The notes beneath the pieces were generated by a model. It was not told the DNA's origin, made no database searches, and saw only the letters and a program-made list of their open reading frames with translations. Of a stretch of 64,000 nt of DNA, positions 1-11,880 are shown one piece after another. This stretch comes from Heligmosomoides polygyrus polygyrus. Taxonomy: Eukaryota; Nematoda; Chromadorea; Rhabditida; Heligmosomidae. The translations under genes and the position numbers were made by a program. The stretch is taken from the NCBI GenBank assembly GCA_947396885.1, contig OX377202.1:11284001-11348000 (forward strand). Direction: 5' to 3'. How positions within the stretch are numbered: the first letter of the stretch is position 1; every line of letters begins with the position of its first letter.

Positions 1-418
1 AAGCGCTAGCAGTGGCGCCGAGGGACCAACAATGGAGGCGTTCGACCGGCGGCCAGCACCCATGTCACACTTCCGCTTTCTGCTCCATCAGACAAAGCGA
101 GCGGCGGACGGCGAATTCCTCGCCCTCGGGCGCCCCCGTAGGCTACCCCTTTTTGGGAACGGGAACGCCCCAAAGAGAGGAAGGGGAGGCAGAGCGAATG
201 GGACGATTAAAACGGCTATGTAATCCTGAGGAACACTTAAGGTTTTTTAAACGCAATAGCTCTGGCGTCAGAACTCCTCCCACCAGCTGGCCGGTCACTG
301 ATCGTGAGAACTCCGCCTACTCATGAAACCTCTCCCTGATTCACTCTAAAACTACTCCACATTGAACTCCTCCAAAATGAGCTGTTAGAGACATAAGAAT
401 CGGGCAATGGGAAGATAT

Positions 419-686
419 GGCGCACGCAGAGCAGCTGGAGGAGGTAATGGCTGTCGCTTGCACCCGATACCAGGTTTCTGGTTCGGATTTCCCGCCCAGG
501 CCAACGAAACCTTCCATCCCTCCGAGGTCAGTGAATTGGCACCAGCTCGTCTGGGAAGAATAAAGAGCGACTTGTTCATCGGCTGGTTGCAAGACAATGA
601 ATCGTCTCCATGACATTCCCTTAGAAGTAGAATATGTGGAGCATCCCTCCTCGCTCAAGGGCCTAAAGGGATCGAGTAACGCCATT
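419..686 (+). mobile_element. tRNA-derived SINE copy 1 (diverged)
   Basis: The copy has the body seen throughout the window: the box-B-like GGTTTCTGGTTCGGATTTCC, then CCCAGGCCAACG, CCATCCCTCCG, GGGAAGAATAAAGAGC and the 3' segment TAGAAGTAGAATATGTGG. Box A is degraded (AGAGCAGCTGG). A LINE 3'-end relic follows directly. Confidence 0.75.
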
Positions 687-688
687 GA

Positions 689-800
689 GCGAGGAGGATC
701 CACCGGGCCACTTTAGCACGAGGCAGGGCCAAATGGGAATTTGGTGGCGTCGCTGGAGTAAGCCGATGGTGATCAGAGGACGTCAGATGTTACAGTTGAT
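689..800 (+). repeat. RTE LINE 3'-end relic 1
   Basis: GAGCGAGGAGGATCCA and the following CACTTTAGCACGAGGCAGGG match the end of the RTE open reading frame at 32510-32600 in the same orientation, with substitutions. No intact frame remains. Confidence 0.6.
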
Positions 801-1008
801 ACGCAGTTTTGGCGCTACTTTTGCATGCGATCTTATCGAAAGCAGATCCGCTTGGGGAGTTTGCTGCTATTGAATGAGAGCCGAATACTCTCTAGAAGTT
901 AGGACGACTACCATTTTTTGTACTGGTCGCGATGCGGTCTACATTTTCCTCCACGCCACCGTTAATAAGCCCGACCGAACTTTATGAAGCTCTACGTTTT
1001 CTTAGAGT

Positions 1009-1110
1009 GAGAAGGCTATTATTGGGCTACTTTGGCACAAAACAGGGACAGACGGAGAAACACTGGTGCCCAGTCAAACATTACGATGGCCAGTTGGAAG
1101 TCAGACAATA
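1009..1110 (+). repeat. RTE LINE 3'-end relic 2
   Basis: CTACTTTGGCACAAAACAGG followed by GACGGAGAAACACTGGTGCC aligns with the last 80 bp of the RTE reading frame near 32530. It is a short, diverged fragment. Confidence 0.5.
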
Positions 1111-1239
1111 CGTTTGATAAACAGACGATCTGGCTTTGCTTTTTCCACTTGTCGCTAATCTGGCCTACATGCATATTCCCTCACATATTTGTTCTGCACG
1201 AGCAAGCTTTGCATGACACTCTTCGTCTCTATACAATCT

Positions 1240-1322
1240 ACTGAGCCACTTTGGCACGCGACAGGGGTGAACGAAGAGTTGCTAGCGCCCACCTGAACAA
1301 TAACAATACGATGATCAGCGGG
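1240..1322 (+). repeat. RTE LINE 3'-end relic 3
   Basis: GCCACTTTGGCACGCGACAG, then GCTAGCGCCC and GATGATCAGCGGG, match the RTE tail region 32532-32605 in order and orientation. Confidence 0.55.
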
Positions 1323-3240
1323 GAATCAGCACAGATTTGATGCAACTGTTCGTTAATGTGACCTACATGGAGGAGTAGGCGCCACACCAATCGGACCCCA
1401 CAGGTGGGCCATTCATAGTTGACGAGGTGAGTACGGTCAGTGCTCTGATTGGCTGTCATGTGTTTGGTCGATACTGTGATTGATTATGATTAGCTGACGC
1501 GCTCCCATCTGCCAATGCTGCCCAAATTCGCGACATAAGCCTTACTTTCTAGAGCACGGTGCTAAGACTAACTTTGATCACGGTTATACTGCCGCCCAAA
1601 AGGGTTGGTATACGTTTTCGTAATGCAGACGTAAAATAGCTAAGTATGCTAAAAATGAAGGGAAACCAGACTATCCTAGTCGGAGGTGGGCACATGGCAT
1701 TTTTACTCATCATTCCTCCCTTGCACGTCTCCCTCCGAGAACTCTATTCTGATGTGTCGGGATAGCGCAGACGAAACTGTCACCTTAGGGGAAATAAACG
1801 CGATCAATCTAGACTCGAAAGCAAGCGCCGCCTTAGGTTTGCCCCCTCTCGACTGGGATAGGCCCGGAAAACTTTGTATGGAATCAGGTCACCTCTACCT
1901 AGAAACGAGGTTTCCGAAAAGACGCTCAGAAGGGTGTTTGTCGAGCAGCTCTGGCAGGCCCGTTATAGCCTTCCGGTGTGACGACTGAAATCCGCACGGC
2001 AATTATGGGCCTTTCTAGGACACAGACCGAGAGCGATTTGACTGGCAACGAGCGGGTGCCCCATTCAGGGGGATAGAATGCCCACACGGCGGGCGATCAG
2101 CTGAACTATGTAGCTGCCTGCGGGCGTCTCTGGATGTCGACGCCGCGGGCGACGTCGAAAAAGAACGCTTCCCAGTGGACTAGCTCTATTCTTAGCGCTG
2201 CTCCATCATGTTCTCTGGTCGACAAACGTTGGCCATGCATCTTTCAGTGCAGCGATGGAATATTTAATTTCGAAGTCTATTCGGACGAGGTCGGGCGTCG
2301 GGAGCGCTTCGTAAATCACCGTTGGCCAAAGTTAGCAAAGAACTCCGCCCACTTCAATGAAAATTTTAAAAAATCATTTTTGAGTTCGAATGCTAATAGT
2401 TTTTGGTCCAGTGTACGTAGATCATATCACTAGAGCTAGTTGTTAATCTGGCTAGCACGAGTAGACGCTAATCACAACCAATCAAAGCATCGACCGAATA
2501 GGCGCCAGACAATGAGGGTAGCCGCTTTTCCGACCCTTATGGGTAGCACTTTCGAGAGCGTGTCCACCCCTGTGCTCGCTATATTAACGACTAGCACGAT
2601 CATACGATGAGGCTTGATCAATCGGTTCGCCCCGCCCCCGTGCTGGCCACATTGACGACTAGCACCGTATTATTTACTGATAGTTATTTGAAAATCTGCA
2701 AGATTGCAAATGATTATTTAAGAAAATAGTGTTGGTTGTTAACCCGTGATCGTATCGAGCCAAGGATGAACTCGTGAAAAAGAAATGTGTCCAAGCATGA
2801 ATAGAACTCCGCCCATTTCCACTAATCCCGCCCATAACGTTACAAAGTGTTGAAAAGCGATCTTTTCTCCTGTTCTTTGAGTTCGGTTCTCACTTTGGTT
2901 AAGGTTCGGCAGAAACATCTCAATTAGTATATGAGCAGTAATAGTCGTTAAGATAGCCAACACGAAGAGGCGGCAGCCAATCAGAGCTGCTGCAGGAAAT
3001 GCCCTAACCAATCAGAACGCCGACCGTACAATACCGCTCGCGCCGCACGGTCAAAAGTGGGCGAAAAAACACAAAAATAGCGTCGCAAAGCGTCGCACGC
3101 TCATAACTCCTTCAGTTTTAGGTAAAAAAAAGGTTGGCCCCATTCGATTCGCCTCTTCGAGATCTACACAAACATGTATAAAACGTTACCGGAACGCCCT
3201 TATTTTCGCCGTGGGTGGTCCAAAACTGACTGGACGGGCG
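1323..3240. other. No gene recognised; scattered repeat traces
   Basis: I see no supported coding exon. A right end of the TGTCGCGAATGTGGGCA-type MITE is at about 1516-1545. Two copies of a GTGCTnGC...TTnACGACTAGCAC motif lie 64 bp apart near 2577-2670. CCAATCA-containing segments at 2480 and 2930-3030 resemble the inside of the same MITE family. Confidence 0.4.
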
Positions 3241-3668
3241 ATTAGAGCAGCTTATTTCCCAGGACATGCGTGCTTTCGGAGTATCTCAAGCATGGCGTAC
3301 GTTGCCAGTGCTCTGTCATGCCAGGAATGCCCCGTGAGTGCGCCGTGCACAATGCAGACGGAATAGAACCTATAAATCGAGTGGGCGATCGCATGTCCAC
3401 TGCGCTTCTATCTTCTCTTACTGGGAAATGCGAAATCCTCAAGACTATTTCGAACCGTTTGGAGAATGTTATCAGAAATTTCCAGCCACCCCAGTCAGGA
3501 TTAGCTCCAATCTGTCCAGCGAAACTTTGGTGTGCGCCGTGAACAATGCATACAGATTCGAACCTTTCAATCGGGGGGGGGGGGGGGAGGGGGAGGGCAG
3601 TTTGTAAACTGAGCGTTTGGAGAGTTTTATCAGAAATTTCTTGCCGCCCTTCTCAGGAGTTGCTCTAA

Positions 3669-4594
3669 GGCGCCTTTTATACTCCCGCCGCGGCGCGGCG
3701 CGTCAATTTGGGGAACGGCGCGGCCAGTCGCGCCGCGCCCCGATTTTGACGCGCCGCTGCGCGATTGCAGTTAGAAAGGGGAGCGTCAGCGGCGCGCGGC
3801 CACGAGCATCTGCGCACTACGGCCCGTGCTCCGGAAACGGTCCACGAGTCATTGAGGGACCAAAACAGAAAGGATTTTTTGGCTGATCAGCGCAATGCGT
3901 CAATGTTTGTCGTGGGATTCCTGTGGGAAGCGACGAATCCTCTCTTAAGCCTGGAGTAGAAGTCGTTCGCTCAACCTACGGTTGCAACTGGTGTGTGTGT
4001 GGTATTGAGTCGAATCCCGTGCAATGCAAACGGCACTAAACCACTCCTTATTTTGCGACATGTGCGGGTCCAAAAGTGAAACTGCTGGAACGTACCCATT
4101 GTCAAGAATCACTCAAAATTCTTTCTCATATGGCATTCTAGGGCCACTGTGCACTAGGCATATCTTTAGCGTGATATATGAAGCTTCGTGAATGTCTACA
4201 GATCTCCATTCTGTTCCTAGGTTACAGAAGGTACGGGCTAAGGTCATGGTCACCGATTTCGCCCAAACTCCCTAATCAACCGAACCTACCGTAATCGCCC
4301 GTAACTTCAGAAAACGATGTCAGATTCGTGACCAGCACCCTATACCCCCCCCCTCCTTCCCAATAGGAGAAGTTTGGTCGAAGAGTTGAAATCTCCCACC
4401 CCACGCCGAGTCTGCCGCGGCCTTCCCCTCAGCGGCACGATTCGCCGAATACCGTAACCCAAAATTCCGTCAAGTGTGGTGTTTTGCGGCGGCGGAGTAT
4501 AAAAGCGATGCGGCGCCGCCTCCCGGCGCGAAAAATCGATAGCCATGCCGACCATCACGACGCGCCGCACGGCGGCGCAAGTATAAAAGGCGCC
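3669..4594. mobile_element. MITE-like element with TAA target duplication
   Basis: The ends are GGCGCCTTTTATACTCCCGC and its complement ...AGTATAAAAGGCGCC, flanked on both sides by TAA (3666-3668, 4595-4597). It interrupts a tandem repeat unit exactly at the TAA, so the empty site can be inferred. The last 110 bp resemble the shorter MITEs at 18794 and 35231, so this may be a composite. The 3-bp TWA duplication suggests PIF/Harbinger mobilisation (inference). Confidence 0.7.
4215..4345 (+). repeat. Dispersed repeat (GTCAGATTCGTGACCAGCACCC family)
   Basis: It shares GCTAAGGTCATGGTCACCGA, ACCTACCGTAATCGCCCGTA and GATGTCAGATTCGTGACCAG with segments at 18185-18625 and 32650-32870. It lies inside the 3669-4594 element. 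No coding potential is seen. Confidence 0.55.
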
Positions 4595-4810
4595 TAAGGC
4601 TGTCCAGCGAGCCTTTGGAGTGCGCCGTGAACAATGCATACAGATTCGAGCCTTTCAATCGAGGGGCGCGACAATTTGTAGATTGAGCGTTTGGAGAGTT
4701 TTATCAGAAATTTCTTGCCGCAATACTCAGGAGTTGCTCTAAGGCTGTCCAGATAGCCTTTGGAGTGCGCCGTACAGAATCGAACCTTTCCATCGAGGGG
4801 GCGACCGGTC

Positions 4811-6590
4811 GCAAATTGCACGCGCAGGCGTGTTCGAAGCGCATTAGCTCTGTAAAGTTAGAACCTTTCAGGTTGCTGCTTGTAGATTTTGTAGGCAGTA
4901 GAATGGTTTAGCTTAGGCAATGTTATAGGGGTGCGAAAATGCAAGTGAGGCTTGCGTGACGCATTTTTTCCCATTTCGGTGAACCACTGCGAGAAGACGC
5001 GGCGAGCTAACGGCCTTAAAATGCGTTCGCGAACAGAGCGCTTAAGATACTTTACGATGACGTGCTTATTCTTGTCGGCTGCCTAAACCGCCTTAGCCTT
5101 AGCTGCCGTTTCGGAGCGGCGAAAGCTAGAGGTTAGAGCTTCTTGCGCTCCTGCTCGCCCAGATTTGAGTCTTCGACACTCCCAATAGCACCGTTTGGTC
5201 ATATCGAAAAGCGCTATCGAATGGTGTCAATTTCGGCCGCTCTTGGAAACATCGATTTTTTGACAATTTAGCATCGAGGACGAGACCGCTCCTGGCCGTC
5301 GCGGAGGGACGGTGACGTCATCGGTCAGCATGTGTAGAACTCCGGCCAATTGCAACAATCCCGCCTAAACATCGCAAGGTGTCAGAAAACGTTTTTTAGG
5401 AGTTTACTTTGTTTTCGAGTTTTAGTTCTACGCTTGTTTGGTTGTTTTCTCTTATTTATTTTCAACGTTTTTTGCATAAAAATATTGAAACCGCCGCTAA
5501 TATTAACGTTAATACATAATACTTAAATAGATATTTTGGGGTGAATACTATTGTACGAAAAGACAATATATATGTGATACTGATTTCTTGCAAAATGACC
5601 AACAAACGAAAGCGGTTACCATTTAAAAATCGCTTGGAATGCGCCACACACACACCGTGATTTCGCCAGGTAAAAGGATGAGCAGACGAAAACCGGCGTT
5701 AGTCTATTCCTGCTTGGCATCCGCCACGCATTCCACTTTTACGAGATACTGTGAAGGCATGTGAAGGCTGTCTGAATTGATATGTGAGTTGCAGCGGCCA
5801 TCAGATAGACAAGCCAGCGTTTTATCCTTCCCATAGAAGCCTGTCTCTCGCATTCACAGGAAGATGAATGAAAGCTTGACTAGTCTGGGCGGGCTCGATC
5901 CAAGAACCTCCACTCTGGCAAGATCTCGGAGTCCTCGACAACCGGCGCCTCGTCGACCTGCACTGTACGCATCCACAGTTTCCTTGTGGAAGGCGAAAAT
6001 GCAGTCGTATGTGAATCTACGCACTCGAGTAGACCTAACATACATGGATAGAGGTGACAATTGCACTCGTCGCGTTTTGTGTTGCTTAAAAAATAGAATA
6101 TAAATATTAAGAAAAACTATAAAAATCAAAATATAAATATAGACAAGCATAAATAAATAAATAAATATCAAATATTTATGTATAAAACGCCTACCGGCGT
6201 GTCTCGCACCTGCGCGCTTCGCGCAACCTTAGAGGGTCACTAAGCCAAGATCACTCACTTCAAGCAGCTGCTTTGCTTATGCAGCCTTCTCGGCACCTTA
6301 GCAGTGAAAAGAGGTATTTGAAAACCTTTGCAATTTTGAACCTTGGCTACCTTCTTTAAGATCAGGTGAGTAGTTCTTCGATATGGAGCCGTCCAGCTCT
6401 CCCTCCCTCCATCCTCAACATCTCTTCAACGTCGGCACTATCTTCAGACAGTTCAGAAACGTAATTTATTTGCGTTAATCAGTGCTTTAGCCCTAAGGCT
6501 GTTGTAGAGCACTTTTTCGGCCATAGTACCCGCGTGTCTCCCACCCCCCCCCTCACCCCGATCGGTTAAATCTGGGAGAAAACCACCGGT
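4811..6590. other. No gene recognised
   Basis: No exon can be supported. A tRNA-like fragment (GGTTCTTGGATCGAGCC read on the minus strand, about 5880-5960) is present, and AT-rich simple sequence lies around 6100-6185. Confidence 0.4.
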
Positions 6591-6593
6591 CAG

Positions 6594-7130
6594 GACCTCG
6601 ATTAGCCCCAGGGCTAAACTTTCGCGCTGCTTGAACGACATCCGCAAAAATCGATAACATCGATTGATATCGTTCAGATTCGTGTTCAGCAACCTCGATT
6701 ACCCCAGGGCTGAAGTTCCGCACCACCTGAACGACATCCGCAAAAAATCGATAATATCGATCGATATCGATTTTCTCCCCTGCTGTGAAGGCCTTCCGTC
6801 GATGATCATCTAAATGCCCAGGCACGGTTGCCGACGTCTGTTCAGCGACCTCGATTACCCCAAGGGCTGAAGTTTCGGACCGCTTAGACGACATCAATAA
6901 AAAATCGATATTTTGATCGTTATCGATCGATGGTGATCTACACGTTAAAACGAACTTCATAATCATGTTCAGCGACCTCGATTACCCCCAGGCCTGAAGT
7001 TTCGGACCGCTTGGACGACATCCATTAAAAATTGATAATTTGATCAATATCGATTGATGGTGATCTACACGTCAAAAACGAACTTTATAATCATGTTCAG
7101 CGACCTCGATTACACCTAGGGCTGATGTTG
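6594..7130 (+). repeat. Tandem array, last units 127-128 bp
   Basis: Five starts of the motif (A/G)ACCTCGATTA occur at 6594, 6691, 6847, 6974 and 7102. Each of the first four is followed by GGGCTGAAGTT-like sequence and a block of ATCGATA/TCGAT words. Spacing settles to 127-128 bp in the last units. Confidence 0.8.
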
Positions 7131-7132
7131 GC

Positions 7133-7336
7133 GACGTGTTCGGCACGTCTACGGCTCGCCATGCACGGTCGCCGGCGTGTTCGCTACGTCTACGGCTCGC
7201 CATGCACGGTCGCCGACGTGTTCGGCAGGTCTACTGCATCGCCTGGCACGGTTGCCGACGTGTTCGGCAGGTCTACTGCATCGCCTGGCACGGTTGCCGA
7301 CGTGTTCGGCACGTCTACCGAGTCGCCAGGCACGTA
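7133..7336 (+). repeat. Tandem array of a 41-42-bp unit
   Basis: Five copies start with GACGTGTTCGG (or GGCGTGTTCGC) at 7133, 7174, 7215, 7257 and 7299, each followed by CACGTCTAC/CAGGTCTAC and CGCC(A/T)(T/G)GCACGGT. The 42-bp period keeps all frames open, so the short open frames here are a repeat artefact. Confidence 0.85.
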
Positions 7337-8071
7337 GAAGGCGTCTTGGTATTTTCCGCTATTTTCTTGCCTTAATTTGTGCCCAGTTTCCCCGTAATTT
7401 CCCCTATTTTATGACTCATCGCGTCGATCGATAGTGTGACTCATCGCTTAGCGGATTATTATAGAGTATGATAGCTGTCTATAAATATATAAACACAAAA
7501 ATCTCCTAAAGGCATTGGGGAAAAAAGAGCAAAGGGTAAATTAAAAGAGGCCGAGCTAAGGCAGCGTTTTACAACAACAAGTATTCCCTGTAAAATCCTA
7601 ATTATTCAAAAGCTTGTTTATTCATCCTTATTTATTTATTTATTTAGCCAACTGGCTACTTATTTAAGTACGTCTCAGGGAATCGGACACTACAAGCAAA
7701 AAAACAAGCAAGAATATGACATGTGACTAAAAGAACGAATCAGACAACAATCGTAGTAGTGGCAACATTCAGAAATCAGACAGAAATTTCAAAAATGCTG
7801 AAAATTGTTTCCGCTTTTTTATTCTTGTTGGTCGCATAAGACGATGCATTCATAGACACCAAAGGAAACTCCTCCTCCTCCCAAGGCATTTAATTAATAT
7901 CCAGAGCGGAATGTTTGCCTAAAAACAGCAATAAAGATATAGAAGACGTAATTAGGAAAGACGTCTTTTTCGTAGACCCTTGGGCATATCAAGGGGTTTA
8001 TGCCACGCATTCAACGCGCAGTCACACTGACTTCTTCATTGGTTCGCCACTGAAAGTTAACACGCGTCCAA
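7337..8071. other. No gene recognised
   Basis: AT-rich DNA with a (TTTA)n patch near 7627-7645. No supported exon, RNA gene or element end is seen. Confidence 0.4.
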
Positions 8072-8158
8072 ATTGCCGCATCCCCTAGAAGTAGGATGCG
8101 TGGCCCATCCTGAATGGGGCTGATTAACGCCGTCCTATATCTTTATCCTTCAAGTCCT
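8072..8158 (+). mobile_element. SINE 3'-end fragment
   Basis: CCCCTAGAAGTAGGATGCGT, GGCCCATCC and GATTAACGCCGTCC are the terminal third of the SINE. The head is missing. Confidence 0.6.
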
Positions 8159-8336
8159 TGACGGAACGCAAGCGGTTAAACCTTGAAACTGGAACAGTTT
8201 TGGATCGGTACCTCGTACGGTTCATTAAAAAAAGCCCATAAAAACAGTTTAATAAATTTTTTGCAGAATTTTTTTTCAAAGTATTCTTCTGCTAGTTACT
8301 TTGTGTTGTTCTCAGAAACTGATAACGAGCAAATAA

Positions 8337-8525
8337 GTGGGAGCGCGCCAGCCAAATACAACCAATCAGAGCATTGACCAAAAACACAGCAGCCAGTCAT
8401 GCAATCGACCATGCTTCCCTTCTCTGACGGTCACGCCCATTTGTTGCAGGATGATTGGCTGGAGAGTTAACATCCCAAATGCTGCTCACATTTGGTTTTT
8501 CACTCGTTTCTTAGAAATCTGATGT
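8337..8525. repeat. Degenerate MITE of the TGTCGCGAATGTGGGCA family
   Basis: GCGCGCCAGCCAAATACAAC, CCAATCAGAGCATTGACC and a downstream GATTGGCTGG share the layout of the copies at 8659-8840 and 25594-25738, but the ends are decayed. Confidence 0.45.
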
Positions 8526-8658
8526 CATGTGTCACATTCGGAAGGAAACGCCGCGTATGTCTGTACGAATCCATCGTGTTCCAATCGATTTAGCATCGAA
8601 TTTCACATGTCCTACTGAGCGAAATCGAAATGAAAAAACCATTAGGAATTTTCGGTTC

Positions 8659-8840
8659 ATGTCGCGAATATGGGCAGCATTGGGAGGTGGTGGCGCGTCA
8701 ACCAATTACAATCAAGCAGAAGACCAGCTATCCAATTAGGCTACCGGCAGTACAAGCCCTGTCTGGATGGCACGCCAGTTTGATGCACTCTGAATCCCCG
8801 GAGCGATCCCACCTCCTAATGCTATCCATGTTCGCGACAT
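8659..8840. mobile_element. Small MITE (TGTCGCGAATnTGGGC ends)
   Basis: The left end ATGTCGCGAATATGGGCAGC and the right end ...CATGTTCGCGACAT are imperfect inverted repeats. The interior has CCAATTA and GTGGTGGCGCG/CCACCTCC inverted blocks. It is 182 bp with no coding capacity. Confidence 0.6.
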
Positions 8841-9029
8841 GTGCCGAATATTCTATAATTTTTCTTTTAAAAAACCCATTCATTTTTATTTGTAGGTATT
8901 CTTCCTGCAGATCTGTGCGCATCTCTAGTAGCCTGGATTCTTAGGACATAAATAAACAAAAAAACTGAAAGTTCTTTTCCATTAATTAGTAGGTTTAATT
9001 TTTCTACACATCCAGAAGGGCATGCTCTA

Positions 9030-9859
9030 AAATATGAATAAAAAGAATGGGAATCAAAACTGCTTCAGAAGAATGAGAGGACAACAGATCAATATATATT
9101 TAACCTATGACGCGTACCAAATAAGCAGCTAAAACATTCCCAAAATGACAGTGGGTTTTAAGATTTTCAATGTTAGAAGCCCTCTTAAGAAATAAACTAA
9201 AATAAGATTCAATGTAGAAATAGAAAGCGTGACGTATCCCAAAAAAGGGTTGACACACGCCAACCTTTGCTGTACATCCAAAATGACTTGATCTACAATA
9301 TGAATAAAAATGGGAATCAAACCGCGCTTCGAGAATAATACGAACAATATCAATTTAACGGTCGCCGTCGACATTCCTATGCGTAAAGAATTAGCACCTA
9401 AAATACACCCGGGTTTAGAAACTTTAAAAGATCTATCGGATACTTTGAAAAAATCAACTGCAGTTAGTTTTAATGTAGACGTAGAATGCGTGGCGCATCC
9501 CAAAAAGAATCGGCTAACCTCAGCCTTTGTGTGCATCAGTATTTATTTATTTATTTATGTTTATTTACTTAGGCGCGTGTAGCGCAGTTGGAGAAGGCGC
9601 CGACTGTCGCGTGCACCCGATACCAGGTTCCTGGTTCGGATTTCCCGCCCAGGCCAACCAAGCCTTCCATCCCTCCGGAGTCGGTGGATTGGTACCAGAC
9701 TTGCTTGGGAAGGATAGAGCGCTGACTTATTCATCGGCTGGCTACCGCAAGTCATTGTTTGGCCAAATACGCATTCAAATCGCCTCCACGACATCCCGTA
9801 GAAGTGAAATGCGTGGCGCATCCCAAAGGGGATTGAATAACGCCGTCCTTTATTCTTTT

Positions 9860-9894
<35 letters not shown>

Positions 9895-10010
9895 CTATCG
9901 CATTCAAAAGAACGTGCTCTACAATGTGAAGGAAAAAAGGGAATCAAGTCATGCTTTGAGAAAAAAACCAACAATATCAATTTAATAGTTGGCCATCGAC
10001 ATTCCTATGC
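9030..10010 (+). repeat. Dispersed direct repeats around a SINE
   Basis: The motif GAATAAAAATGGGAATCAAA with ACAATATCAATTTAA and CGACATTCCTATGCG recurs near 9040, 9300 and 9930. The spacing is uneven because SINE copy 2 sits between the last two. Confidence 0.55.
9572..9895 (+). mobile_element. tRNA-derived SINE copy 2 with (TTTA)n tail
   Basis: Full structure is present. Box A is in GCGTGTAGCGCAGTTGG and box B in GGTTCCTGGTTCGGATTTCC. The body contains GGTACCAGACTTGCTTGGGA and GGCTACCGCAAGTCATTG. The 3' part carries an imperfect inverted pair ACGCATTCAAATCG...GAAATGCGTGG. It ends AATAACGCCGTCCTTTATTC followed by a long (TTTA)n tract. The tRNA-like head plus internal Pol III boxes define it as a SINE. 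Confidence 0.9.
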
Positions 10011-10019
10011 GCGACAAAT

Positions 10020-10635
10020 AAAATAAAAATTAAATTATTGCAACTAAAACTTTTCCAAATCATCCAAATGACAGAAGCCTTATAGGTTTTTAGAATAAAG
10101 CAGTCAGTAGTTAGAAGTTCCATCTGACACTTGAAAAATCAAAATCAACTGAAATCGGTTTCATGGAGGCTTTTTTCCATTTTTTTCGCAATTTTCTTAT
10201 AACTCTGCTGAGGCTTATTGTTGTAAAAATAAAGGCATACATTTAGTATTATGGAAAACGACAAGGAGAAGAGCGGTGCTCTCGTGTTGCTTTCGCTTCG
10301 GACGCCATTATAATTGTTGTTTCGAAGGTAACGAGCCAGAAATTGGCGCTCGACGCGAGCGCAAATCGGCGTGAAATTCTATGGAACGAGCTGGAATGGC
10401 TAGCCGGTGGGCTGGTGGCAAATTGAAACTCTCCTCACTGCTGCAGCCCCGACAACGAGCTGCAGCTTCATCTGATGCTCGCACGTAGTATGGCCAAATC
10501 TGAGAAGAACACAGCCTACGAGAAGGTTCACAGTAGGGAGGGTGGGTTGTGGGAGAAATTTTGATTCATAGCAGTACCTGTGACAGACGCGGATACTCGC
10601 CTCTATACTACCGAGGATCACCACTATACTACCGA
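10020..10635. other. No gene recognised
   Basis: I see no element ends, RNA gene or convincing exon in this stretch. Confidence 0.35.
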
Positions 10636-10928
10636 GGCCGCGTGGAGCGCAGTCGGAGGAGGCTCCGGCTGTCGCCTGCAACCGATACCAGGTTCCGGTT
10701 CGGATTTCCCGCCCAGGCCAACCAAGCCTTCCATCCCTCCGGGGTCGGTGAATTGGTACCAGACTTTTCTGGGAAGGATAAAGCGCTGACTTGTTCATCG
10801 GCTTGCCACCGCAAGTCATTGTGTGGCCACATACGCATTCAACTCGCCTCCACGACATCCCGTAGAAGTAGAATGCGTGGCGCATCCCAAAGGGATTGAG
10901 TAACGCCGTCCTTTACCCTTTATCCTAC
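10636..10928 (+). mobile_element. tRNA-derived SINE copy 3
   Basis: Complete: GCGTGGAGCGCAGTCGG (box A), GGTTCCGGTTCGGATTTCC (box B), GGTACCAGACTTTTCTGGGA, TAGAAGTAGAATGCGTGGCG and an end at TAACGCCGTCCTTTACCC. Confidence 0.9.
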
Positions 10929-11020
10929 CAGTATCTGTCCTAACATATGCAGACGATTTTTATGAGAAACAAGTTTGAAAGCTAAAACAATCTGTTAAAA
11001 CCTTTCTAGAGCTCCGTTGC

Positions 11021-11140
11021 AGGATAAAGGACGGCATTATTCAATCCCTTTGGGATGCGCCACGCATTCTACTCCTACTTCGGGATGTCGTGGAGGCGAG
11101 TTGAATGCGTATTTGGCCACACAATGACTCACGGTGGCAG
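11021..11140 (-). mobile_element. SINE copy 4, 3' part only
   Basis: AGGATAAAGGACGGCATTAT, GATGCGCCACGCATTCTAC and ACACAATGACTCACGGTGGC are the complement of the SINE 3' half. The tRNA-like head is absent (5'-truncated copy). Confidence 0.8.
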
Positions 11141-11880
11141 GAAAGATGCTTCGAAAAAGGCTACGAATTTTTCAAAACGTTTGCTTAGTTTATGCAGAAA
11201 GTAAGGATCTATCCTAGTCGGGAGGAGCAACCGACGAGCATCAGTTTCTTATGTGATTCCATACCACACAACCATGTTTTCTAAATTTAAATGAAAGCCC
11301 ACACATAACGGGACAGCAGCTGAAGCTCTTGTAGAAACTCAAGCAAGCGATATGAGACGCAAATGACTACATGCGCTCTCCCCTCCGATTAGGATAGATC
11401 CGGAAGTACTTCAGTTTTGAATTTTTGGCATAAAAGAAAGGAACTATACAGGCAAGAAGTAATTAAAGTCAGTGGAATGGGCCCCACGGTCCTTCCACTC
11501 TGCTTCATAACATCAAAACTGCGTCCGCATGTAGCGCATCCGGAAGGGGTGTCGACTCTCGCCTGCATCCTAAATCGATTCATAGCGTATTTAGCGTTCT
11601 TTTCAGGGTCGGAGAAATGGTGTTGAATTGAAGCAAAGGTTCAGGGATGAGGGACGACGCCGATCGATCCATTCAAGTATGCGCCACGCATTCTACTTCT
11701 GCGGGATGTGACGAGTGTCGTAGTGACGCGACCAGTCTTCAGGCTTTCATTCACGCTTCAAGATTTTGCCCTCCACTTGCTCGTTGTCAGTTTCTGGAGG
11801 CAGCATAAGGTAAATTACAGAAGTCTAGTTTGTAAAACTGCCTACAAATTATATTTAAAACTATTTTTATGTACGTTAAA

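Larger units (their letters stand above)
3330..4810 (+). repeat. Tandem array of a ~145-bp unit, split by a MITE
   Basis: The unit contains GTGCGCCGTGAACAATGCAT, CAGATTCGAACCTTTCAATC, GTTTGGAGAGTTTTATCAGA and CTCAGGAGTTGCTCTAAGG. Copies start near 3330 (diverged), 3530, 4615 and 4765 (partial). The array is interrupted at 3669-4594 by a MITE flanked by TAA. Confidence 0.7.

Noticed and set aside
6541..7110. CRISPR-like regular repeats
   Set aside because: Units are long tandem repeats without spacers, in a eukaryotic setting.
7125..7434. Repetitive open frames in three frames
   Set aside because: Artefact of a 42-bp tandem repeat, whose period is divisible by three.
9561..10899. Recurrent frames such as [21 protein letters not shown]
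   Set aside because: They recur at every SINE copy and are translations of the SINE, not a protein family.
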